NCBI RefSeq assembly: GCF_013177295.1
Contig: NZ_CP053642.1
Coordinates: 992,001-1,056,000 of the forward strand
Direction of reading: 5' to 3'
Source of the DNA: Actinomyces marmotae
GTDB lineage: Bacteria > Actinomycetota > Actinomycetes > Actinomycetales > Actinomycetaceae
DNA length: 64,000 nucleotides
The notes beneath the pieces are model-generated. The model did no database searches. It saw nothing but the letters and a program-made list of their open reading frames with translations, and was not told the origin of the DNA. Positions 28,805 to 38,342 of the stretch are shown here, in pieces. Each line of letters starts with the position of its first letter. Position 1 is the stretch's first letter. Made by a program: the position numbers and the translations under genes.

Positions 28805-29617
28805 TCAGGCCCGGCGCGGCCCCGCCCAGTGCTCGCCGCCAGCGGGGCGCGCCCCGAAGATCGCCTGGCCCACCCGCACGCAGGTGGATCCCTCTTCGAT
28901 GGCGATCTCGAAGTCGCCGCTCATGCCCATGGACAGTTGGCCGTCGCCCACGGCTCCCGCCTGGAGCCCGGCGTCACGCAGCTCGCGCATGGTGGTGAAG
29001 CAGGCGCGGACGCGGGAGGTGTCGTCGGTGTGGGCGGCCAGCGTCATGAGCCCGCGCACCCGTAGGGACGAATAGGCGGGCAGCGCCGCCAGGAACGCGG
29101 GGACATCCGCGGGCTCCAGGCCGAACTTGCTGGCCTCGCCTGAGGAGTTGACCTGCACGTATACGTCCAGGGACCGGCCGAGCGCCTGGAGGCGGCGGTC
29201 GAGGGCCTCGGCCACGCGCAGGGAGTCCAGCGCCTGGAACTCGTGGGCGAAGGCCGCCGCGTCCCTGGCCTTATTGGTCTGGAGATGGCCGATGAGCGCC
29301 CAGTGGATGGGCAGGTCCGCCAGGTTCTCGCTCTTGCGCTTGGCCTCCTGGACCTTGTTCTCGCCCATCTGGGTGATGCCCGCGGCGACGGCGGCGCGCA
29401 GCCGCTCCTCGGGGACGGTTTTGGAGACCGGCAGGAGCCTGATCTCTGAGGCCTCCCGGCCCGCGCGCTCGGCGGCGGCCTCAAGGCGGGAGCGGACCGC
29501 GGCGAGGTTGCCGGCGAAGTCCTCCGGCGTGGTCGGGGTGGTGGAGGGCCGGGGGTGGGCCGCGGGCGAGTCCTGGGCGTTCGGGGCGGCGGGGCTGTCG
29601 TTCGGACTGGGGGTCAT
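28805..29617 (-). CDS. PLP-homeostasis protein, YggS/PLPBP family
   Basis: A 270-residue protein of the alanine-racemase-fold PLP-binding family that buffers pyridoxal phosphate. It shows LLPVSKTVPEERLR (PLP lysine in VSK, about residue 66), GENKVQEAKRK, WALIGHLQTNKAR, VNSSGEASKFGLEP, and LSMGMSGDFEIAIEEGSTCVRVGQAIFGAR. The N-terminal 30 residues are Pro/Ser/Thr-rich. There is no Shine-Dalgarno. TAGCGT (29630-29625) lies seven bases before the ATG, so it is probably leaderless. It is divergent from rsmE, with 50 bp between the starts. Confidence 0.92.
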   Translation of the reverse strand: MTPSPNDSPAAPNAQDSPAAHPRPSTTPTTPEDFAGNLAAVRSRLEAAAERAGREASEIRLLPVSKTVPEERLRAAVAAGITQMGENKVQEAKRKSENLADLPIHWALIGHLQTNKARDAAAFAHEFQALDSLRVAEALDRRLQALGRSLDVYVQVNSSGEASKFGLEPADVPAFLAALPAYSSLRVRGLMTLAAHTDDTSRVRACFTTMRELRDAGLQAGAVGDGQLSMGMSGDFEIAIEEGSTCVRVGQAIFGARPAGGEHWAGPRRA

Positions 29618-29667
29618 GACCTGGACGCTAGCACCGGGGCTGCCGCAGTGGGCCGTAGGCTTGGGGG

Positions 29668-30456
29668 GTGACCGCGCCCGTGTTCCTCATGAGCCCCCAG
29701 ACCCTTGAGCCCGACGGCGCAGCCGCCACGGCCGGGCCGGGGGACGCCCTCGTCCTGACTGGCCCGCAGGCCCGTCATGCCGTCGCCGTGCGGCGGCTGC
29801 GCGCTGGTGAGCGCGTTGATCTCGTGGATGGGATGGGCCTGCGCCTGGTCTGCGAGGTGACCGCCGCCGGCGAGGGCGGCGCGAAGGACCGCTTGGCCGT
29901 CAGCGTGATCGAGCGCGTGGCGGAGGAGGCGCCGCCCGTGCGGCTGGCCCTCGTCCAGGCCCTGGCCAAGGGCGGCCGCGATGAGCAGGCCGTGGAGACC
30001 GCCACCGAGGTCGGCGTGGACCTCGTGCTGCCCTGGCAGGCGGAGCGCTCGATCTCCGTGTGGTCGGGGCCGAAGGCGGCCAAAGGGCGGGCGCGATGGG
30101 AGGCCACTGCCCGTGAGGCGGCGAAGCAGGCGCGCCGCGCCCGTGTCCCTCAGGTGGCCGAGCCCAGGAGGACCGCGGGCCTCGCCGCGTGGGTCAGGGG
30201 CGTCGTCGACGACGGGGGAGCAGTGCTCCTCCTGCATGAGGAGGCGACGGCGCCCATCAGCGGCGTGGCGTTGCCCGGAGGCGGCGTGGTGGGCGTGATC
30301 GTCGGCCCGGAGGGCGGTATCGGCGCTGAGGAGGCCGCCATCCTGGAGGACGCGGGCGCGACGGCGGTGCGTCTGGGCCCGCATGTCATGCGCACGGCCT
30401 CTGCCGGCCCCGTGGCCCTGGCCATCCTCGCCCAAAGGGCCGGCCTCTGGGGGTGA
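29668..30456 (+). CDS. rsmE: 16S rRNA (uracil-1498-N3)-methyltransferase
   Basis: A 262-residue SPOUT-fold methyltransferase. It has the RsmE N-terminal PUA-like domain (FLMSPQTLEP..., GPQARHAVAVRRLRAGERVDLVDG) and the knot region LALVQALAKGGRDEQAVETATEVGVDLVLPWQAERSI, VIVGPEGGIGAEEAAILEDAGATAVRLGPHVMRTASAGPVAL. It starts with GTG. TAGGCT (29656-29661) ends six bases before it, indicating a leaderless transcript. In related genomes rsmE sits next to dnaJ; here yggS is interposed on the other strand. Confidence 0.94.
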   Translation: MTAPVFLMSPQTLEPDGAAATAGPGDALVLTGPQARHAVAVRRLRAGERVDLVDGMGLRLVCEVTAAGEGGAKDRLAVSVIERVAEEAPPVRLALVQALAKGGRDEQAVETATEVGVDLVLPWQAERSISVWSGPKAAKGRARWEATAREAAKQARRARVPQVAEPRRTAGLAAWVRGVVDDGGAVLLLHEEATAPISGVALPGGGVVGVIVGPEGGIGAEEAAILEDAGATAVRLGPHVMRTASAGPVALAILAQRAGLWG

Positions 30457-30543
30457 GAGCGGGGCCGCTCGGCGTCTGCTAGCGCCCATGGGGCATACTG
30501 CGGCCATGCTGTCGATGCTGCTATCACCCGCGGGGAGGCGGCG

Positions 30544-31158
30544 ATGACCCCGCGCGGGCGCAGGCCCGCCGGGAGCCCGGACGCGCGCGAGGCGATCCTC
30601 GCCGCCGCCCGCGCGGCATTCGCCAGGGACGGCTACCGCGCCTCGCTGCGCGGCGTCGCGCGGGATGCCGGAGTTGATCCCGCCCTCGTCCACCACTACT
30701 TCAGGGATCGCGCCGAGCTCTTCGCCGAGGCCGTCGTCGCGTCGGCGGCCGGGACCGGCGCCGTCGGCATCTCCGAGCGGGCCCAGGCGATCTCCCGCCT
30801 CGCTCCCGAGGAGCTGGGGGAGGGGATCGTCCGCTCCTTCGTGGGGCTGTGGGACGGGCTCGGCGGTGATCGCTTCTCCGCCCTCATCCGCGCCGCCATG
30901 AGCGATGACGAGAGCCTGGCGCCCTTCCGCGACTTCATCGCGACCGGCATCCTGGGCAGCATCATGGACAAACTCGCCCCGGACCGGCCCGAGTTGCGCG
31001 GCCAGCTCATCGCCAGCCAGCTCATCGGATTCGGCGTGACGCGCTGGATGGCCCGTCTCGATCAGGCCGCCTCACTCGGCATCGAGGAGGCGGTGGCGCT
31101 CATCGCGCCCACGATCCAGCGCTACGCGACGGGGGATCTGCCCTCGTCGGCCGCCTGA
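30544..31158 (+). CDS. TetR-family transcriptional regulator
   Basis: A 204-residue repressor-type protein. The helix-turn-helix is at about 15-60: AREAILAAARAAFARDGYRASLRGVARDAGVDPALVHHYFRDRAELFAEAV. The rest is a helical ligand domain of the TetR_C type (RFSALIRAAMSDDESLAPFRDF). GGGGAGG precedes the ATG. The next gene downstream, 64 bases on, begins an ABC exporter whose promoter overlaps a 16-bp palindrome. This regulator is therefore the obvious candidate to bind it and control efflux. Confidence 0.9.
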   Translation: MTPRGRRPAGSPDAREAILAAARAAFARDGYRASLRGVARDAGVDPALVHHYFRDRAELFAEAVVASAAGTGAVGISERAQAISRLAPEELGEGIVRSFVGLWDGLGGDRFSALIRAAMSDDESLAPFRDFIATGILGSIMDKLAPDRPELRGQLIASQLIGFGVTRWMARLDQAASLGIEEAVALIAPTIQRYATGDLPSSAA

Positions 31159-31187
31159 CGACCAGCGGCGGGCCCCAGTGATGACTC

Positions 31188-31230
31188 TTGACGATGAGGG
31201 ACCGCGACCCTATATTCATCACATGATGAA
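31188..31230 (+). promoter_or_regulatory. ABC exporter promoter with palindromic operator
   Basis: TTGACG (31188-31193), a 17-bp spacer and TATATT (31211-31216) form a near-consensus promoter. The palindrome TTCATCA-CA-TGATGAA (31215-31230) overlaps the end of the -10 and the start codon, so a bound protein would block initiation. The ATG at 31223 is six bases after the -10, so the mRNA is probably leaderless. Confidence 0.82.
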
Positions 31231-32041
31231 AAACGAGAACGCCTCATCAGGGGGACCCGCGCCAGAGCTGTCGGCGCCCGCTGTGCGCGCCTCCGGCCTC
31301 GTGGTCACCCGCGGCGGCAACGAGATCCTCCACGGGCTCGACCTGGCTCTCGCCCCGGGATCCATCACCGGCCTGCTGGGGCCATCGGGCTGCGGGAAGA
31401 CGACGCTCATGCGCTCGATCGTCGGCGTGCAGCGCTACTCGGGGGAACTGGAGGTCCTGGGGGCCGCGCCGGGCAGCAAGCCGCTGCGTGGCCGCATCGG
31501 CTACCTCACCCAGGAGGCGTCGGTCTACCCCAACCTGACCGCTCGCCAGAACACCGCCTACTTCGCCCGCCTGGCCGGGCCGCGCGCCAGGGGGGTTGAT
31601 GAGGTCTTGGCGGAGGTCGGCATCGCGGATATCGCCGACAGGCCGGTCTCCACTTTCTCCGGCGGGCAGCGCAACCGGGTCTCATTGGCCTGCGCGCTCG
31701 TTGTGGCCCCGGAGCTGCTGGTGCTCGACGAGCCGACGGTCGGCCTGGACCCGGTGACCCGGGAGGACCTGTGGGCCGCCTTCCGCCGCATCGCCGAGGG
31801 CGGCACCACGATCCTCGTCTCCAGTCACGTGATGGACGAGGCCTTCCGCTGCGACGGCGTCCTGCTCATGCGCGAGGGCCGCATCCTGGCCGAGGCGACC
31901 GCGTCGGAGCTCCTGGCCAGCACCGGCGTCGAGAGGCTCGACGACGCCTTCCTCACCATCATCCGCCAGGCCGAGTCGGCCGAGGGCGCCGGAGCGGCGA
32001 CGATCGCCGGCGCCGCCACGAGCAAGGAGACAAAGCGATGA
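31223..32041 (+). CDS. ABC exporter ATP-binding subunit
   Basis: A 272-residue ATPase with Walker A GPSGCGKTT (about 55), Q-loop YLTQEAS, signature FSGGQRNRVS, Walker B LLVLDEPTVGLD and switch His in VSSHVMDEA. The DrrA/CcmA-like family powers export of drugs or lipids. The ATG at 31223 (or the next codon, 31226) is chosen from the promoter position; the longer frame from 31178 would include the promoter itself. Its stop overlaps the permease ATG by four bases (ATGA). A TetR gene lies directly upstream. Confidence 0.92.
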   Translation: MMKNENASSGGPAPELSAPAVRASGLVVTRGGNEILHGLDLALAPGSITGLLGPSGCGKTTLMRSIVGVQRYSGELEVLGAAPGSKPLRGRIGYLTQEASVYPNLTARQNTAYFARLAGPRARGVDEVLAEVGIADIADRPVSTFSGGQRNRVSLACALVVAPELLVLDEPTVGLDPVTREDLWAAFRRIAEGGTTILVSSHVMDEAFRCDGVLLMREGRILAEATASELLASTGVERLDDAFLTIIRQAESAEGAGAATIAGAATSKETKR

Positions 32042-32784
32042 GACTGCGCACCTACGCCACGACTGTCCGGCGGGTCCTGCGCCAGCTGCTCAATGACAGG
32101 CGCACGATCGCCCTCATCATGGCGGTCCCCGCCCTGCTGGTGACGCTCCTGTACTTCGTCTACAAGGACTTCCCGGGCGGGGACGCGCTGTTCGACCGGG
32201 TGGCGGTGCAGATGATCGCGATCCTGCCGATGGCCGTGATGTTCCTGGTCACGAGCATCGCCATGCTCCAGGAGCGCGTGAGCGGCACCCTGGAGCGCCT
32301 GTGGACGACGCCCCTGCACCGCGCCGACCTCCTCATGGGCTACGCGACGGCGTTCACGGTGATCGCGGTGGGGCAGGCGCTCGTCCTCTTCGGGGTGTGC
32401 GCCTGGGCGCTGGGGGTGACGATCGCGGGGAGCTGGGCGTGGATCATCCTGACCGCGCTGCTGGACGCCTTCGTCGGTGTGGCGATGGGGCTTCTGGTGT
32501 CGGCGCTGTCGCGCACGGAGTTCCAGGCGGTGCAGTTCATGCCGCTGCTCATCGGCGTGCAGGTCTTCCTGTGCGGGATGCTCGTCCCCCGCGGCCAGCT
32601 GCCGCCGGCCCTGGAGCCGGTCAGCCAGGTCCTGCCGATGAGCTGGGCGGTCAACGCCGTCGGCGAGGTCCAGGCGGGGGCGGCGGTGACGCAGGGCCTC
32701 GTCATGGACATCGTCATACTGGCGGTCATCGGCCTCGTGCTGCTCACCGCCGCCCCGCTGACGATGCCCCGCAGGACCCGCTGA
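32038..32784 (+). CDS. ABC exporter permease (ABC-2 type)
   Basis: A 248-residue protein with six hydrophobic spans in the ABC-2 layout. It begins RLRTYATTVRRVLRQLLNDRRTIALIMAVPALLVTLLYFVY, then has LQERVSGTLERLWTTPLHRADLLMGYATAFTVIAV (the conserved cytoplasmic coupling region), and a late LCGMLVPRGQLPPALEPVSQVLPMSWAVNAV. This matches multidrug/daunorubicin-type exporters. It is translationally coupled to the ATPase by ATGA. The substrate is unknown; the TetR neighbour suggests an inducible efflux system. Confidence 0.9.
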   Translation: MRLRTYATTVRRVLRQLLNDRRTIALIMAVPALLVTLLYFVYKDFPGGDALFDRVAVQMIAILPMAVMFLVTSIAMLQERVSGTLERLWTTPLHRADLLMGYATAFTVIAVGQALVLFGVCAWALGVTIAGSWAWIILTALLDAFVGVAMGLLVSALSRTEFQAVQFMPLLIGVQVFLCGMLVPRGQLPPALEPVSQVLPMSWAVNAVGEVQAGAAVTQGLVMDIVILAVIGLVLLTAAPLTMPRRTR

Positions 32785-32850
32785 GGACCGGATGGTGCCG
32801 CCGGTGAGTCCGCTGGGGGCCCGGGGATACCGCCCGGGCCCAGAGATACC

Positions 32851-32894
32851 GTCTCGGCCCGGCCTTGCGCCCTCATTCTCGTAGTTTGAGGGCG
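32851..32894. repeat. 44-bp hairpin repeat, copy 1
   Basis: GTCTCGGCCCGGC, then an inverted repeat CGCCCTCA (32868-32875) and TGAGGGCG (32887-32894) with an 11-base loop. A second copy lies at 41911-41954 (39 of 44 identical by eye). This copy lies 67 bp after the ABC permease stop and may act as a terminator of that unit. Confidence 0.75.
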
Positions 32895-32900
32895 TATCTG

Positions 32901-32936
32901 CGGGGTGAGACGGTTTGCGCGGGGTGAGACGGTTTC
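32901..32936. repeat. 19-bp tandem repeat, GAGACGGTTT
   Basis: CGGGGTGAGACGGTTT starts at 32901 and again at 32920. The complement of its core, ACCGTCTC, occurs at 32848-32855, so the region between the ABC operon and the EamA gene (32785-33113) is mostly repeats and holds no gene. Confidence 0.65.
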
Positions 32937-33113
32937 TGCGGGATCCGGCCCGGCTCGTGCTCGCTCGCGCGCCGGGGCCGCGCGCGCCGCAGCGGCCGGT
33001 GACTCCCCCGGACAATTAAGCGTCAGGGGCAAGACATCATGCCGACCGCCGCTGGCCCGGTCATGAGCCTCATCTCGCGACCACCAACAAGGTAACGGGC
33101 TAGCCTTGGGCGC

Positions 33114-33983
33114 ATGTGGATCGTTTTCGCCTGCGGCTCGGCCCTGTTCGCCGGGCTGACGGCGGTGCTCGCCAAGGCGGGCATCCGGCAGATCGACTCC
33201 ACCCTGGCCACCGCCCTGCGCGTCCCCGTGGTCCTGGCCGCCGCCGTCGCCATGGTGCTCCTGCGGGGCTCGCAGTCCCAGATCGCGAGCATCGACGCCG
33301 CCACCCTCGGTTGGCTCGTCGCCTCCGGGCTGGCCACAGGGGCCTCATGGCTGTGCTATTTCAAGGCCCTCCAGCTGGGGGAGGCCTCGCGGGTCGCCCC
33401 GATCGACAAGTTGAGCACCGTGCTCACGGTCCTGCTCGCCATCGTCCTCCTGGGCGAGCCGCTGACGGCGCTCGGGGGCACCGGCGTGGTCCTCATGGTC
33501 GTGGGAACGCTGCTCATGCTGGAGCGCGCCGACGACGCGAGGACCCTTCCCGGGCGGCGCGCTTCCCCGGGGTGGCTGGCCCACGCGCTGGGCTCGGCGG
33601 TGTTCGCGGCGCTGACGGCGATCCTGGGCAAGCTCGGGATCGTCGGCGTGGAGTCGAGCCTGGGCACGGCGATCCGCACGGCCGTGGTCCTGGTCATGGC
33701 ATGGGCGATGGTCGCCGTGAGCGGCCGATGGCGCCCCCTGGGCGCCCTGCCCCGGCGCGAGCTGGCGCTGGTGCTGGCCTCGGGGCTGACGACCGGGGCG
33801 TCGTGGCTCTGCTTCTACCGGGCGCTTCAGGACGGCCCGGCCAGCGTCATCGTGCCGATCGACAAGCTGGGCATCCTCGTGACCGTCGCCTTCTCCGTGC
33901 TCGTCCTGCGCGAGCGGCTGGGCCGTCGCTACCTGGGCGGCCTCGTCATGCTGGTGGCCGGCACGCTCGCGATGGCGCTGTAG
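33114..33983 (+). CDS. EamA/DMT-family transporter
   Basis: A 289-residue membrane protein with about ten spans as two EamA repeats. Each half shows the matching motif: GLATGASWLCYFKALQLGEASRVAPIDKLSTVLTVLLAIVLLGEPL in the first and GLTTGASWLCFYRALQDGPASVIVPIDKLGILVTVAFSVLVLRERL in the second. The half-to-half similarity shows the internal duplication. Members export metabolites; the substrate here is unknown. TAGCCT (33101-33106) lies seven bases before the ATG, suggesting leaderless translation. Confidence 0.88.
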   Translation: MWIVFACGSALFAGLTAVLAKAGIRQIDSTLATALRVPVVLAAAVAMVLLRGSQSQIASIDAATLGWLVASGLATGASWLCYFKALQLGEASRVAPIDKLSTVLTVLLAIVLLGEPLTALGGTGVVLMVVGTLLMLERADDARTLPGRRASPGWLAHALGSAVFAALTAILGKLGIVGVESSLGTAIRTAVVLVMAWAMVAVSGRWRPLGALPRRELALVLASGLTTGASWLCFYRALQDGPASVIVPIDKLGILVTVAFSVLVLRERLGRRYLGGLVMLVAGTLAMAL

Positions 33984-34101
33984 CGCCCGGGTCGCGCCCC
34001 GATCCGGCCCGCTCGCGCGCCGTGGGGATGGCCCCGCGCGGGCGGGCCCTGCGCCCGCCCTTGCCCGCCCGCCCTTGCCCGCCCCGGTAGGATCTGCCGC
34101 G

Positions 34102-35300
<1,199 letters not shown>

Positions 35301-35304
<4 letters not shown>

Positions 35305-35753
35305 CCACCGAAATCAACAACGAGACCGAGGTCGCCATCGACGGCGCCGAGTTCGCCGCGCTGGCCGACCACGTGCTCACCGCCATGCGCGTCAACCCGC
35401 TGGCCGAACTCAACATCCTCTTCATCGACCCCGAGCCCATGGCCGAGCTCCACGTCCGCTGGCTCGACCTGCCCGGCCCCACCGACGTCATGAGCTTCCC
35501 CATGGACGAGCTGCGCCCTGGCGACGAGGACGAGCCCGCCGGGACCCTTGGCGACATCGTCATCTGCCCCCAGGTGGCCGCCAAGCAGGCCATCGCCGCG
35601 GGGCACTCCGCCGTCGAGGAGATGCTGCTGCTGGCCACTCACGGCATCCTCCACCTGCTCGGCTACGACCACGCCGAGCCCGAGGAGAAGAAGGAGATGT
35701 TCGATCTCCAGCGCACCCTCCTCTTGACCTTCCTCGCGAGTAGGGGCGCATGA
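35301..35753 (+). CDS. ybeY: Endoribonuclease YbeY, rRNA maturation factor
   Basis: A 150-residue metal-dependent RNase for 16S 3' end maturation and ribosome quality control. The zinc motif H-x3-H-x5-H is intact in [16 protein letters not shown] (about 115-130), and [14 protein letters not shown] is conserved. It is coupled by four-base ATGA overlaps to phoH before and the CBS protein after, so the four genes form one tight operon. Confidence 0.96.
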
Positions 35754-37042
35754 CCGGCACCCCCGTCGCCCTGCTCATCACCGCCTCGGTCCTCATCCTC
35801 GCCCTGGGGGCCTCCCTCTCCGCCGGGGAGGCCGCCCTGGCCCGCATCACTCGCGCTGCCGCTGAGGACCTCGTCGAGGATGGCCGTCGGGGCGCCGCCG
35901 GAGTCCTGGCCCTCGCCGAGCGCCGCGGCGAGGTCCTGGGAACCATCGGCGCCGCGCGCATCGGCGTCGACATGCTCGCCGCCGTCCTCGTCACCCTCGC
36001 CGCCGCCGGCCTGCTCACCTCCTGGTGGCAGGTCCTCCTGGCCGCCGCCGGGGTCAACGCCGTCCTCCTCGGGCTTGTCGTGGGCATCCCCCCGCGCCGC
36101 CTCGGGCGCCGCGACCCCGAGGGGGCCCTCCTCGTCCTCGCCGGCCTCCTGCGCCGCGTCGATTCCCTCGGCGCCCCCTGGCGCTGGCTGGAGTCCCGCT
36201 TCGGGCGCGCCTCCACCCTCACCGAGGCCGAGGCCCGTGAGGCCGTCACCCAGGACCTTCGCGAGATGATCGACGAGATCGGCGAATCGGAGTCCATCGA
36301 GGACGAGGACCGCGAGATGATGCGCAGTGTCGTCGAACTGGGCCAGACCCTCGTGCGCGAGGTCATGGTGCCCCGCCCCGACATGGTCACCATGGAGGAG
36401 GACGAGCCCATGGCCGCCGCCATGCGCCTGTTCATCCGCTCGGGGTACTCCCGCGTCCCCATCATCGGCGACGATGCCGACGACGTGCGCGGCATCCTCT
36501 ACCTCAAGGACGTCCTGCGCCGCCTCGCCGAGCACCCCGAGCACGAGACCCGCGCCGTCGTCGGCTTCACCCGCGAGGCCGTCTACGTCCCCGAGACCAA
36601 GGCCGCCGACGACCTCCTGCGCGACATGCAGTCCGGCCGCTCCCACATGGCCCTCGCCGTCGACGAGTACGGCGGCATCGCCGGCCTGGTCACCATGGAG
36701 GACCTGCTGGAGGAGGTCGTCGGAGAGCTCACCGACGAGCACGACCACGCCGAGCCCGAAGTCGAGGACCTCGGCGACGGCGCCTACCGCGTCCCCGCGC
36801 GCCTCGGCCTCGATGAGCTCGGGGAGCTCTTCGGCCTCGAGATCGACGACGACGACGTCGACACCGCCATCGGCCTGCTCACCAAGGCCATCGGCCGAGT
36901 GCCCCTTCCCGGCGCCGTCGGTGACTGGCAGGGCATCCGCCTCACCGCCGGAGAGGCCTCCGGCAGGCGCCGCCAGGTCGCCACCCTCCTAGCCACCCGC
37001 ACCCCCACTACCCACGACGACGAGAGCGATCACCGCCCATGA
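35750..37042 (+). CDS. CNNM/CBS-domain (CorC/HlyC-like) membrane protein
   Basis: A 430-residue protein. The N-terminal CNNM membrane region (about 1-125, three to four spans, [18 protein letters not shown]) is followed by paired CBS domains (about 195-315: [54 protein letters not shown], then [29 protein letters not shown]). A CorC_HlyC C-terminal domain ends [20 protein letters not shown]. The family is linked to Mg2+ or Co2+ efflux. The ybeY-CBS-era order is a conserved bacterial cluster. Confidence 0.92.
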   Translation: MTGTPVALLITASVLILALGASLSAGEAALARITRAAAEDLVEDGRRGAAGVLALAERRGEVLGTIGAARIGVDMLAAVLVTLAAAGLLTSWWQVLLAAAGVNAVLLGLVVGIPPRRLGRRDPEGALLVLAGLLRRVDSLGAPWRWLESRFGRASTLTEAEAREAVTQDLREMIDEIGESESIEDEDREMMRSVVELGQTLVREVMVPRPDMVTMEEDEPMAAAMRLFIRSGYSRVPIIGDDADDVRGILYLKDVLRRLAEHPEHETRAVVGFTREAVYVPETKAADDLLRDMQSGRSHMALAVDEYGGIAGLVTMEDLLEEVVGELTDEHDHAEPEVEDLGDGAYRVPARLGLDELGELFGLEIDDDDVDTAIGLLTKAIGRVPLPGAVGDWQGIRLTAGEASGRRRQVATLLATRTPTTHDDESDHRP

Positions 37043-38190
37043 CCGGCCAGAGCACCGAGAACGGCAACGCCGAGACCACTGAGATCAATGAGCCTGTTGG
37101 GCCCACTGCGCCCGCTGCGCCCATCCGCTTCCCCTCCGACGCCGAGCTCATGGCCGGTGAGAACGCCTTGGCGGGCATCGACCTCACCGATGACGGAGCC
37201 GGGGGCGCCGACGGAGAGGGCCCGGCTGGCGCGACCGCCGCCGCGGGGCTCTCCCTGCCCGTCCGCCCCGAGGGCTTCCGCGCCGGCTTCGCCTGCCTCA
37301 TCGGGCGCCCCAACACCGGCAAGTCAACGCTCACCAACGCGCTGGTCGGCACCAAGGTCGCCATCATGTCCGACCGCCCCCAGACCACCCGCCACAACGT
37401 GCGCGGCGTCGTCCACCGCGAGGACGCCCAGATCGTCCTCGTCGACACCCCCGGCATGCACCGCCCCAAGACCCTCCTGGGCAAGCGCCTCAACGACCTC
37501 GTCCGCGAGACCCTCACCGACGTCGACGTCATCGCCTTCTGCATCCCCGCCGATGAGAAGATCGGGCCCGGCGACCGCTTCATCGCCCGTGACATCGCCG
37601 AGTCGCGCGCCCCCGTCGTCGCCGTCGTCACCAAGGCGGACACCGTGGGCAGGGAGGCCCTGGCCGCCCAGCTCCTCGCCGTCGACCAACTCGGCGACTG
37701 GGCGGACATCGTTCCCGTCTCCGCCGCGCGCGGCGAGCAGATCGACGTCCTCGCCGACGTCCTCGCCGGTCACCTGCCCCCCTCACCGCCGCTCTACCCC
37801 ACCGGTGAGATCACCGACGAGCCCCGCGACCTCATGATCGCCGAGCTCGTCCGCGAGGCCGCCCTGGAGGGCGTGCGTGACGAGCTCCCGCACTCCCTGG
37901 CCGTCATCGTCGACGAGGTCATGGACCCGCGCGGCACCACGCCCGGCAGCCTGGGCCCCGTCAAAGGCGCGGGCAACCGCATGCAGGTGCGCGTCAGCCT
38001 CGTCGTCGAGCGCGACTCCCAGAAGGCCATCGTCATCGGCAAGGGCGGGGCCCGCCTCAAGGAGATCGGCGTGCGCGCCCGCCGCGGCATCGAGGACTAC
38101 CTGCGCCGCAAGATCTATCTCGACCTCCACGTGCGCACCGCCAAGGACTGGCAGTCCGATCCCAAGGCCCTGGCCAAGCTCGGCTTCTAG
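37039..38190 (+). CDS. era: GTPase Era
   Basis: A 383-residue Era that binds 16S rRNA 3' ends during 30S assembly. The G motifs are GRPNTGKSTLTNALVG (about 94), DTPGMHRPKTLLGKRLN and TKADTV. The KH domain carries KAIVIGKGGARLKEIGVRARRGIEDYLRRKIYLDLHVRT. It is about 80 residues longer than E. coli Era because of an acidic, Ala/Gly-rich N-terminal extension, common in actinobacteria. The ATG overlaps the previous stop by four bases. A GC-rich hairpin follows. Confidence 0.95.
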   Translation: MTGQSTENGNAETTEINEPVGPTAPAAPIRFPSDAELMAGENALAGIDLTDDGAGGADGEGPAGATAAAGLSLPVRPEGFRAGFACLIGRPNTGKSTLTNALVGTKVAIMSDRPQTTRHNVRGVVHREDAQIVLVDTPGMHRPKTLLGKRLNDLVRETLTDVDVIAFCIPADEKIGPGDRFIARDIAESRAPVVAVVTKADTVGREALAAQLLAVDQLGDWADIVPVSAARGEQIDVLADVLAGHLPPSPPLYPTGEITDEPRDLMIAELVREAALEGVRDELPHSLAVIVDEVMDPRGTTPGSLGPVKGAGNRMQVRVSLVVERDSQKAIVIGKGGARLKEIGVRARRGIEDYLRRKIYLDLHVRTAKDWQSDPKALAKLGF

Positions 38191-38205
38191 CCGCGCGGCC
38201 AGGGG

Positions 38206-38234
38206 CCCCGGCGCCGCCGAGGGGCGCCTCGGGG
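38206..38234 (+). terminator. Hairpin after era
   Basis: CCCCGGCGCC pairs with GGCGCC-tc-GGGG (a two-base bulge), 15 bases past the era stop. This GC-rich stem probably ends the phoH operon. There is no T-tract. Confidence 0.5.
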
Positions 38235-38305
38235 CCGCCCGGGCAAGAACCCGAGACGATCACGGCCGAAAGCCCTGCGCGTCGCGACGCCGTGTCGCAC
38301 ACTTG

Positions 38306-38320
38306 GATCAGCCCCTGATC
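38306..38320. promoter_or_regulatory. Short palindrome upstream of putA
   Basis: GATCAG-CCC-CTGATC lies 22 bases before the putA start, in a position suited to an operator. No partner regulator is visible nearby, and a 6-3-6 palindrome can arise by chance. Confidence 0.3.
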
Positions 38321-38342
38321 ATCGAGTGAGAGCGAGCCGCAC

